DNA from: an uncultured Hyphomicrobiales bacterium | GTDB taxonomy: Bacteria > Pseudomonadota > Alphaproteobacteria > Rhizobiales > Beijerinckiaceae | Length of the DNA: 40,233 bases | Assembly: GCA_903902915.1 (NCBI GenBank) | Contig: CAIUWR010000096.1 | Location: 1-40,233 of the forward strand | Direction: 5' to 3' | In this document: piece after piece, positions 1 through 7,243 of the stretch | How positions within the stretch are numbered: the first letter of the stretch is position 1 | Layout of the letters: every line of letters begins with the position of its first letter | The notes under the pieces: generated by a model | The model's database searches: none | Seen by the model: the letters and a program-made list of their open reading frames with translations, nothing else | What the model was told of the DNA's origin: nothing | Translations under genes and position numbers: made by a program

Positions 1-580
1 CGGGACCACAGCGGTCGGAGCCGCTGACGCGGGCGCCGGGTCGGACGCGACGACCGAAGCCACAACGGACGGAGCCGCAGACGCGGGCGCCGGATCGGAC
101 GCGACGACCGGGGCCACAGCGGACGGAGCCGCAGGCGCTGGCGCCGCGTCGGAGGCGACGACCGGGACCACAGTGGACGGAGCCGCTGAGGCGGGCGCCG
201 GGTCGGAGGCGACGACCGAAGCCACAGCGGACGGAGCCGCTGAGGCTGGCGCCGGGTCGGACGCGACGACCGAAGCCACAGCTGACGGAGCCGCAGACGC
301 TGGCGCCGGGTCGGACGCTGCGACCGAAGCCACAGCGGTCGGAGCAGCAGGCGCTGGCGCCGGGTCGGACGCGACGACCGAAGCCACAGCGGACGGAGCC
401 GCAGACGCGGGCGCTGGGTCGGACGCGACGACCGAGACCACAGCGGACAAAGCCGCTGAGGCGGGCGCCGGATCGGACGCGACGACCGGGGCCACAGCGG
501 ACGGAGCCGCAGGCGCGGGCGCCGGGTCGGACGCGACGACCGGGACCACAGCAGACGAAGCCGCAGACGCAGCGACGTCC
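1..580. repeat. Tandem 54-bp repeats encoding Pro/Ala linker
   Basis: The marker tcggacgcgacgaccg or a close variant recurs at 41, 95, 149, 203, 257, 311, 365, 419, 473 and 527, exactly 54 bp apart, and the array continues off the left edge. Each unit gives 18 residues on the minus strand, centred on VASDPAPASAAP. Copies differ by a few substitutions with no length change. The unit also leaves another frame open on the plus strand, which yields an artefactual reading frame. The peptide looks like a flexible, weakly acidic stalk or wall-spanning linker of the large surface protein. Confidence 0.9.
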
Positions 581-2967
581 GGCGCCTGCCCCCCTGCACT
601 CTTCGTCATCGGCGCATCGAGGCCCTCGAAGAACGGCGGATCCAGAGGCGGAAGAACCGGCGCCAACCAACTGACGGACTGGATAAAGGACTCGACTGGC
701 ATTTCCACCGGAGGAATCGACGTCGCCGAGAAGAAGCCGCCGATCACGGTTCCACCACTGGAAGCTCCGAAGCCCGGGAAGGACGCGGCCTGGATCGAAG
801 CAGGGGTCACAGGGGTATAGACCAGAGGCGTTTCAGGAGCCTGCCCCGACCAATGCAACGACGCAGGCGGATTGCTCAGCATTCCGTCGGCAAGGTTCAG
901 GCCGATGGGAGATGATAAATTGGTCTGCAAGATCGTGCTGGCGGCGGAGACCGCGAGCGCGGACCGCGCGATGTCGTGTCCACCCGAGCTCAGATAGGCG
1001 TCATGCGCGCGGTTGTAGACGATGTAGTTCGTGCCGCCACCGCCCGACACTGTGTTGAATCCCCAGCCGCCTGAAATCTGGTCATTGCCTCTACCGCCAG
1101 AAATGACGTCGTCGCCAAGCTCGCCGAACATCACATTGGCGCCAGCCCCGCCGGTGATCGTGTCCGCATCGACCGCGAAATGCGATGGCGCGGAGGCCGG
1201 GCTGATCCATGTATGGAGGGAGCCCAGCGGCCCGAAACCGTAGATATAGTTATAATCCGCCATCGGCGTCCCGCCCGTCTCGCCCGAGGGAAACGCGCGG
1301 AATGCGCTGACCAGACCCGTCGCTGACCCCATTTGCGGCAGCACGACGCCGTTGTCGCCAAAGATCAACCCTGCCCCATCGCCAGCGCTGATTTTATCGC
1401 TATTGACGCGGATGTCGGAGCTCGAGCCGTTGAACACATAGCCGCCCGCGCTCGACCAATCCACCACCCCGGCTTGCGCGAGCACGGCTGCGACGCCATG
1501 AGAGTCCGCGATAGCCCCTGCGGCTGAATAGGCGCCAAGGAAGAGACGATCAATCGTCGCGACCATGATCGCTTCCACGTCGTTCGCGGCGGCCGCACTG
1601 CTTGCACCTGCCGCAATGACGGGATCAAGAACCAGGCCGGTGTCGCCAATGATGGTGCTGCATCCACCGCCGCCGGAAATCGTGTCGTCGCCGATATTGA
1701 GCTGGAAGCCCTTGCCGCCTTTGAACAGGGATTGCGCAGCCGCGTCATATTCCGGCGTAAAGGGATGATCAGCGGCGAACTGCGCCGACATGGCCGCCCC
1801 ACGGGAAGCTTCCAAGGCGCGCAGCTGCTGATCGACGCTTCCCAACTCGGACGCCGAGACGCCGCTCGCCCAATTCACCGTCGCCGTTCCCACGCCCGGC
1901 ATGATCACGACGCCATTGTCGCCGATGACGAGATCAGCGCCGTAGCCGCCCTTGATGGTGATGACATCGTCGCCAATGCTCAGCAGATGGGTCGCGGAAC
2001 GCAACGGCGCGGACGGATCATAGACGCCTTGGAAATGCGTCGTCGAAGCGAAATTCGCAATGACCTGCCGACCCGCCTCGTTGACCACGAAGGACGCGTC
2101 GCCGAAGATTTCCTGCATGTCCAGCAAGCGCGCGTCAAAGGCCAGCGCATTGCTGGCGAGCGGTCCTGTCCCGCGCGCGACTCCTACGCCCGGAATGAGA
2201 TATTGGCCAACGTCGCCGAAGATCGTGTTGGAGCCGGTTCCAACGGTGATGTGATCGTTGCCGATGGCAACGACATAGGGCGAGGCTGCGCCTTGCGCCA
2301 CATCAAGAGCGTCCTGCGCGGTTGAAAGCGCCGACAATTGCGTCAGCAGGCCCATCGCTGTGACGGACAGGTCCGTCGCGTTTTTGAACGACAACGCGAT
2401 GTGGCCATCGCTTACTTGACCCGCATTGGCGCCCGTCAGGGACCAATTGGCGTTCGCTGTCGTATCGAAGATGACCTGATTCCGCCCCCCGCCCCCGTCA
2501 AAGGACATGGATGGCGCATCGACCCCGGCGAAGGAAGTTGCGTCAATCGTCAGCGTGTCTTTGCCCGAGCCGCCGAAAATCGAGATGGCGCTGATTTCGT
2601 TGAGGTCGCCAAAGGCGAGCACCGCGCCGCCATTGGCCCTATCGACCAATTGCACACGCTGGACCGAGACAGTCTGGGCGTCGACTTGCTCAGTCGCCTG
2701 CACCATCTGCACCAAGATATCGTGATCGACCGGATGTTGCGGCGAATCCGAAGACAGGTTCAGCGTCAGAACATCCGCGTTGAGCAGAAATCTGGGCTCA
2801 AGCGCGTCGAAGACCAGTCGATCCTCCACCGTCTCCGCCACGCGCGCGCGTGGCCGCGTGGCGCGCGGCCAGAACCATTGCACTGTCGAACGCAGGCGGC
2901 GCCGAACGCCGCCTGAACGCTTTTGAGGGGGACCGGACAGACCAACCGAGCGAAAGGGGAAAGCCAT
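1..2967 (-). CDS. Giant LEPRxLL-box / RTX-type secreted protein (C-terminus beyond left edge)
   Basis: At least 989 residues are open from an ATG at 2967 down to the window edge, with no stop. The N-terminus is strongly basic (many Arg/Pro in residues 5-45) and leads into the box LEPRFLLNAD at residues 56-65, which resembles the LEPR-XLL domain known at the N-termini of very large bacterial surface proteins. Next come degenerate modules about 82-98 residues apart, near residues 234, 332, 424, 520 and 602, each with a pattern like GDDxIxxGxG then IxGDxG. The last (about 600-646) reads as true RTX nonapeptides such as GGAGANVMFGELGDD. From about residue 796 onward the chain is 18-residue Val/Ala/Ser/Asp/Pro repeats. 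RTX repeats are known to bind calcium and fold outside the cell. The nearby HlyD, protease and SecA genes suggest a dedicated exporter (inference). The true length and C-terminal signal are unseen. Confidence 0.85.
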   Translation of the reverse strand, partial: MAFPFRSVGLSGPPQKRSGGVRRRLRSTVQWFWPRATRPRARVAETVEDRLVFDALEPRFLLNADVLTLNLSSDSPQHPVDHDILVQMVQATEQVDAQTVSVQRVQLVDRANGGAVLAFGDLNEISAISIFGGSGKDTLTIDATSFAGVDAPSMSFDGGGGRNQVIFDTTANANWSLTGANAGQVSDGHIALSFKNATDLSVTAMGLLTQLSALSTAQDALDVAQGAASPYVVAIGNDHITVGTGSNTIFGDVGQYLIPGVGVARGTGPLASNALAFDARLLDMQEIFGDASFVVNEAGRQVIANFASTTHFQGVYDPSAPLRSATHLLSIGDDVITIKGGYGADLVIGDNGVVIMPGVGTATVNWASGVSASELGSVDQQLRALEASRGAAMSAQFAADHPFTPEYDAAAQSLFKGGKGFQLNIGDDTISGGGGCSTIIGDTGLVLDPVIAAGASSAAAANDVEAIMVATIDRLFLGAYSAAGAIADSHGVAAVLAQAGVVDWSSAGGYVFNGSSSDIRVNSDKISAGDGAGLIFGDNGVVLPQMGSATGLVSAFRAFPSGETGGTPMADYNYIYGFGPLGSLHTWISPASAPSHFAVDADTITGGAGANVMFGELGDDVISGGRGNDQISGGWGFNTVSGGGGTNYIVYNRAHDAYLSSGGHDIARSALAVSAASTILQTNLSSPIGLNLADGMLSNPPASLHWSGQAPETPLVYTPVTPASIQAASFPGFGASSGGTVIGGFFSATSIPPVEMPVESFIQSVSWLAPVLPPLDPPFFEGLDAPMTKSAGGQAPDVAASAASSAVVPVVASDPAPAPAAPSAVAPVVASDPAPASAALSAVVSVVASDPAPASAAPSAVASVVASDPAPAPAAPTAVASVAASDPAPASAAPSAVASVVASDPAPASAAPSAVASVVASDPAPASAAPSTVVPVVASDAAPAPAAPSAVAPVVASDPAPASAAPSVVASVVASDPAPASAAPTAVVP

Positions 2968-3021
2968 CGAGAAACCCTGTGTCTTGCATCGACAAACCGG
3001 AGCGCCAGGCGAGCGCCGCAG

Positions 3022-3448
3022 TCAGCTCGCCGTATCAACGACTTCCGCGCCTTCAGGCCGCTCCAGAACGCCCAGGACGCGCTCCGCAGTCGGTGTGAAG
3101 TTGCGTTGCGAATGGAGGTGGGCATAGATCAGATCCAGCTCGCCGCTCGCCGCCAACCGCGCCAGCGCGTCGCCCGAAAGGGCTCGGAGGCGCTCGCGAT
3201 TCCCCCCAACGCTCCACCACGCCATTCGCCTCCAGCAGGTCGATCAGGAGGCGAAACCCGGCCGGGGGAAGTCCACAGCGCTGCGCGAGTCGACCGGGCT
3301 CCTGAGCGTCCTCCGCGCGCAATCTATCAACGAGCCCCAATTCGAGAGCGCTCTTGAGCGCCCGGACGTTCAATTCCGTAGTCAGAAAATGGCTGACGCA
3401 AAGGTAATCACGGTCTCGTTGCGCGGACACGGATGGCGACGGCCCCAT
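3022..3448 (-). pseudogene. Winged-helix-like / SapC-tail-like protein split by a frameshift at a C6 run
   Basis: Two overlapping frames read as one protein. The 5' frame (ATG at 3448) gives about 80 residues including HFLTTELNVRALKSALELG and RLLIDLLEANGVVERWG, resembling the winged-helix dimerisation domain of O-methyltransferases. At the six-C run at 3212-3217 the frame must shift to continue into RERLRALSGDALARLAASG and LDLIYAHLHSQRNF, ending at the TGA at 3022-3024. That second part resembles the C-terminal end of SapC-family proteins. No methyltransferase catalytic domain follows. The gene lies 54 bp upstream of the RTX protein gene on the same strand, so they are probably co-transcribed. 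The break may be a sequencing error, true decay or slippage; the sequence alone cannot decide. Family assignments are tentative. Confidence 0.5.
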
Positions 3449-3615
3449 ATGAGAATCGGCCCGAAATGCGGGCGCCTGACGCCGCCCGCGAGGGATTTGC
3501 TCATGATTGATTTACATTTATTAACATATTATGCAACGTTTTTAGTTCGAATTGTAGACAAAAATGCGCGCTTACGTTAAAAAAACAGAATTAATTTTAC
3601 TGCGAGAGGCTGTTC
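3449..3615. promoter_or_regulatory. AT-rich divergent promoter region
   Basis: This gap separates the minus-strand RTX unit from the plus-strand export unit. Positions 3505-3600 are far richer in A/T than the surrounding coding DNA, as expected for promoters firing both ways. A GAGAGG ribosome site lies just upstream of the ATG at 3616. I could not pick one clear -35/-10 pair. Confidence 0.5.
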
Positions 3616-4941
3616 ATGCGTGTGATTGCGGCAAGAGCATTGGTGGCGGGCCTCGTGATGGCCGCCACCGGTTTGGCGAATGACGCCTTCGCGGCGGATC
3701 TGCCTGTAGCCGGGTCCGCCAGCGTCAATTGGACGGGCTTTTACATAGGGGGCGACGTCGGCGGATTATTCGCCCACACCACCCATGCGACCCCGGATCC
3801 AACCATCGCGACCGATGGAATCGGATCCATCAGCCAGCGCCCCTCGTTCGGGCTGATCGCGGGGCTGAACTATCAGGTCGGCCCTCGCCTCGTATTTGGA
3901 GCTGAGGCGCAGCGAACCTCGTTCAGCGGCCTGAATTTCCGTGAATATGGCCCTGACTATGACTTCCTTCAGAAGGTTAAATCCCTGACCAGCCTGACAG
4001 GCCGCTTCGGCGTCCTGGTGAGCGCCAATACGCTGGCCTATGGCAAACTCGGCGCCGCCTCGATTGAAACGTCCGGCTTCGAGGGCTTTGGATCGTCCTT
4101 CAACAAGACGATCCCCGGCTTTCAGGCTGGCGCAGGAATCGAGACGCAAGTCACGCCCAACGTCGCCGTGCGCGGCGAGGCGCTTTACACGCGCGCCACA
4201 GGCGAACTCAAGCTGAATGAAGGCTTTGATAGCTACCGGCCCGGACTGATCCAGTACAAGTTGGGCGCCGTCTATCGGTTCGACGCCCATCAGGGATGGG
4301 GCGATCCGGCCGCTGACGTCGGTCGACAATGGGGCTTGGGGCAGGTCGGGGAGCCCGCATGGACCGGCATGACTTTGGGCGGTTTTGGCTCGCTCAATGG
4401 CCATCAGACGAGCTGGAACGAGGTCTCCGGCAATCTCGGCCCCTATACCGACCTTTCGGCGGGCGGCGGCGGCTTTGTCGGCGCGAATTTGAAAATTCTG
4501 CCCATGGCTGTGGTCGGCGTGGAGGTCAGCGCCAATTTCTCGCACGGCAATTTCATTGATCCGGCGGGAACGGGTCTGGCGAATGAATTTCATCGCTTCG
4601 CCAGCGTAGACCGGGTGCTTGCGGCGACGGCGCGCGTCGGTTGGCTGGCGACGCCAGGCACGCTGCTTTACGCCAAGGGCGGGCGGGCCTCCATGAACAT
4701 GGCCATCGACACCGCATATTGGACCGCGCTGGCGCCAAACGTTGGCGGAAACAAGAGCTTGCCAGCCTGGCAGGCGGGCGTTGGCGTCGAGACCTATGTG
4801 ACGCCGGACATCAGCCTGCGGATCGAAGGATTGTACACCGCTGCGATGAACAGCGTCGTTATGCAAGGAACATCCCCGGATGTGATTTCCATGCGCCCCA
4901 GCGACATGTCCGGAACCTTCGGCGTCGCGCTCCATTTTTGA
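3616..4941 (+). CDS. Outer-membrane protein of two tandem 8-strand-type beta-barrels
   Basis: The 441-residue product has a signal peptide (residues 1-27, ending AFA before ADLP) and then two similar halves. The first, about 37-227, starts NWTGFYIGGDVGG; the second, about 249-441, starts AWTGMTLGGFGS. Both share the Opacity/Omp25-31 layout: alternating aromatic strands, a TLAYGKLG or TLLYAKGG hairpin, QAGAGIETQVTPN or QAGVGVETYVTPD, and a strand like LRIEGLYT. The chain ends in HF, a usual barrel-assembly signature. Single-barrel relatives have about 200-250 residues, so this is an internal duplication. It leads the plus-strand run into DUF3467-like, GAF-HlyD, M50-HlyD and SecA genes. It might be an outer-membrane partner of that system, but such barrels are normally too narrow to export proteins, so that role is speculative. 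Confidence 0.8.
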   Translation: MRVIAARALVAGLVMAATGLANDAFAADLPVAGSASVNWTGFYIGGDVGGLFAHTTHATPDPTIATDGIGSISQRPSFGLIAGLNYQVGPRLVFGAEAQRTSFSGLNFREYGPDYDFLQKVKSLTSLTGRFGVLVSANTLAYGKLGAASIETSGFEGFGSSFNKTIPGFQAGAGIETQVTPNVAVRGEALYTRATGELKLNEGFDSYRPGLIQYKLGAVYRFDAHQGWGDPAADVGRQWGLGQVGEPAWTGMTLGGFGSLNGHQTSWNEVSGNLGPYTDLSAGGGGFVGANLKILPMAVVGVEVSANFSHGNFIDPAGTGLANEFHRFASVDRVLAATARVGWLATPGTLLYAKGGRASMNMAIDTAYWTALAPNVGGNKSLPAWQAGVGVETYVTPDISLRIEGLYTAAMNSVVMQGTSPDVISMRPSDMSGTFGVALHF

Positions 4942-5029
4942 GGCCAGGCGACCGATCAAGCAATGGCCGGGCGCAGGCGGCCATCAAATGCGCCGCCGCG
5001 CAGCAGGAACTGCGGAAGCAGGAGAAAGC

Positions 5030-5329
5030 ATGAGCACCCCACCCGCTTCGGACCATGAAACGTCCTATTCGCCTGCCGTTCGGTGGAACGACAAGTCGAT
5101 GACCACCCATTTCGCCAATGTAGTGAACGTGCAAAGCACACGCGAGCAGGTGGACCTTTTTTTCGGCATGAACCAGACCTGGAATGCGGCGGGCGACGGT
5201 CAGGTTGTCGTGGATCTTTCCAATCGCATTGTCCTGACGCCCTTCGCGGCCAAACGCCTATGGGCCGTGTTGGGAGGCGTCTTGCAGGAATACGAGGCGC
5301 GCCACGGAGCCCTCGTGGTTGACCGATAG
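5030..5329 (+). CDS. DUF3467-like small protein
   Basis: This 99-residue soluble protein has no signal peptide or membrane segment. The start ATG at 5030 follows a GGAGAAA ribosome site; a longer frame from 4988 lacks one. The layout FANVVNVQSTREQVDLFFG, then a short variable stretch, then RIVLTPFAAKRLWAVLGGV and a final YEARHG matches my memory of DUF3467, a family of unknown function. It lies 23 bp upstream of the GAF-HlyD gene in the same direction, which places it in the putative export operon. A cytosolic accessory or chaperone role is only a guess from position. Confidence 0.7.
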   Translation: MSTPPASDHETSYSPAVRWNDKSMTTHFANVVNVQSTREQVDLFFGMNQTWNAAGDGQVVVDLSNRIVLTPFAAKRLWAVLGGVLQEYEARHGALVVDR

Positions 5330-5352
5330 CAACGGCGCCGAACACAGGAGCC

Positions 5353-7236
5353 ATGGTGATCGACCAGAGTTCTGCTTCCGCAGATACCGGAAATGACCCG
5401 CCATCTGTCGCCCTTCTCGAGTCCGCTCTCTGGAAAGGGCTTCTGGAGGCGCGCGAAACGCGCGACATGGCGCAGGCGTGGCTGCCCCTCCAGTGTCAGT
5501 TCATCAAGGGCGCAAGCCACGCGATCGTGGTGCTTGCAGGCGCAAAGCCCAACAGCTTCGAGGCGGTGGCGCATTGGCCTGACGAGACTGTCGGCCGCAC
5601 GCAGCGATTGGTGGAGGTCGCCCAGATCGCCATGCGCGAAAAGCGGGGAATCGCCCGCATGGCGCCACGCGGATCGGGCGGCGAGCCGATGCGCGAGACC
5701 CGGATCGCCTTGCCGATCATATTTGACGACGAGGTTCAGGGAGCCGTGGCCCTCTCGCTGGGTGGCTGGGCGCCGGATGATCCGCGCCTCGCCATGCGCC
5801 AATTGCAATGGGGCATGAACTGGCTGGTCGATCTCATGGGGAGGCGCAGTCTTGAGGAGCAAAGCACGCTCCTGAACCGTTCGAAAATTGCGCTTGATCT
5901 TCTGGCGGCGGCGCTTGACCACGAAAGCTTCGAAAAATCAGCGATCGCCGTCGTGACGGAATTGGCGGTGAGAACGCGATGCGTTCGCGTCAGTCTGGGA
6001 TTTCGGCGCGGGCGGACGAGCGTCGTCAAGATCATTTCACATAGCGCGCAATTCGGACGCCACATGAACCTGATCGCTTGCCTTGGCGCGGCGATGGACG
6101 AGGCGCTGGATCAGCGCCGCCTGATTCTGCACCCCGCGCCAGATGATCAATTCGTCGCCACCCTGGCGCATGCGGAACTGTCCAGAATGCAAAAGGATGG
6201 TCAAGTTCTGACGATTCCGCTTTTGGCCGCCGACCGATTTATCGGCGCGCTCACCTTTGAGCGTCCCCCAGGTTCGGATTTCGACCCCGGAACGATTAAA
6301 TTGCTGGAGGCGGCGACCGCCATTCTGGCGCCCGTGCTGCAAGAAAAACGCGCCAATGACCGCTGGCTGATTTTCAAGGTCGGCGAAAGCATAGGGCTTG
6401 AACTGACGCGCATTTTCGGTCCCGGACATCTGACCCGCAAACTGATCCTGACCGCCGCCATTATCGGCGCAGCGTTCCTCACCTTTGCGGAAAACACCTA
6501 TCGCGTGAACGCGACGGCGCAAATCGAGGGACTGGTGCGCCGCGCCGTCGTCGCGCCCTATGACGGGTTCACGAAGGAGGCGATGGCTCGCGCCGGCGAC
6601 ACCGTCCGCGAGGGCGACGTCCTCGCCACCCTGGAAGATCGCGAATTGCTGCTCGAGCGCCTCAAATGGGTGAACGAGCGGCAGCAGCGGCTCTTTGAAT
6701 ATGACAAGGCGCTCGCCAGCCGCCAGCCAGCCGCAATCAATGTCATTCGAAGCCAGATTGACCAGGCCCAGGCGCAGATCAAATTGATCGACGAGCAATT
6801 GGCGCGTGTGCGGCTGACCGCGCCCATCGCTGGCCTTCTCGTCTCGGGCGACCTCAGCCAGATGATCGGCGCTGCGGTGCAACGCGGGCAAGTTCTATTC
6901 GAGGTCGCGCCTCTGGACAGTTATCGCGTCATTCTTGATGTGGATGAGCGCGACGTCGGCGTCATCGAAGTCGGGCAAGCGGGACAACTCGTGGTTTCCG
7001 CACTGCCGCATGAAACGATGGCCTTCGTCATCGACAAGGTGACGCCCATCGCAGAAGCGCGCGGCGGGCTGAACGTGTTTCGGGTCGAGGGTAGGATCAA
7101 CGAAACGTCGCCGCGCCTTCGCCCCGGCATGGAGGGGGTCGGAAAAGTCGAGATTGGAACCCGCAAACAAGCCTGGATCTGGTTTCATCCTCTGCTGGAC
7201 TGGTTGCGGATCTGGTCCTGGCGCTGGATGGGCTGA
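5353..7236 (+). CDS. GAF-GAF-TM-HlyD periplasmic adaptor
   Basis: The 627 residues divide into a soluble N-terminal half and an HlyD-type half. Residues about 45-150 and 195-335 look like two GAF domains, each ending in an IPL or LPI strand and a GALTFE- or GAVALS-type strand. One membrane helix follows at about 362-381 (KLILTAAIIGAAFLTF). After it come a lipoyl/barrel-sandwich half (RRAVVAPYDGFTKE), a helical hairpin of about 75 residues, the second lipoyl half (RLTAPIAGLLVSGD) and a beta-barrel with DERDVGVIEVGQAG. HlyD adaptors bridge inner and outer membranes in type I and RND exporters. GAF domains bind small ligands or partners, here on the cytosolic side, so export may be gated by a cytosolic signal (inference). 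The stop lies 7 bp before the M50 gene, indicating one operon. Confidence 0.85.
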   Translation: MVIDQSSASADTGNDPPSVALLESALWKGLLEARETRDMAQAWLPLQCQFIKGASHAIVVLAGAKPNSFEAVAHWPDETVGRTQRLVEVAQIAMREKRGIARMAPRGSGGEPMRETRIALPIIFDDEVQGAVALSLGGWAPDDPRLAMRQLQWGMNWLVDLMGRRSLEEQSTLLNRSKIALDLLAAALDHESFEKSAIAVVTELAVRTRCVRVSLGFRRGRTSVVKIISHSAQFGRHMNLIACLGAAMDEALDQRRLILHPAPDDQFVATLAHAELSRMQKDGQVLTIPLLAADRFIGALTFERPPGSDFDPGTIKLLEAATAILAPVLQEKRANDRWLIFKVGESIGLELTRIFGPGHLTRKLILTAAIIGAAFLTFAENTYRVNATAQIEGLVRRAVVAPYDGFTKEAMARAGDTVREGDVLATLEDRELLLERLKWVNERQQRLFEYDKALASRQPAAINVIRSQIDQAQAQIKLIDEQLARVRLTAPIAGLLVSGDLSQMIGAAVQRGQVLFEVAPLDSYRVILDVDERDVGVIEVGQAGQLVVSALPHETMAFVIDKVTPIAEARGGLNVFRVEGRINETSPRLRPGMEGVGKVEIGTRKQAWIWFHPLLDWLRIWSWRWMG

Positions 7237-7243
7237 ACGCACC

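Noticed and set aside
1-580. CRISPR-like array
   Set aside because: Repeats are contiguous, 54 bp long, in coding frame and lack unique spacers.
173-820. Plus-strand open frame of repeated Ala/Gly/Thr units
   Set aside because: It is the reverse reading of the 54-bp repeats. The minus frame continues as an RTX protein with recognisable motifs; the plus frame has no ribosome site or family match.
3766-4959. Minus-strand 397-residue frame opposite the outer-membrane protein
   Set aside because: The plus strand has a signal peptide and duplicated barrel halves; the minus frame has no recognisable feature.
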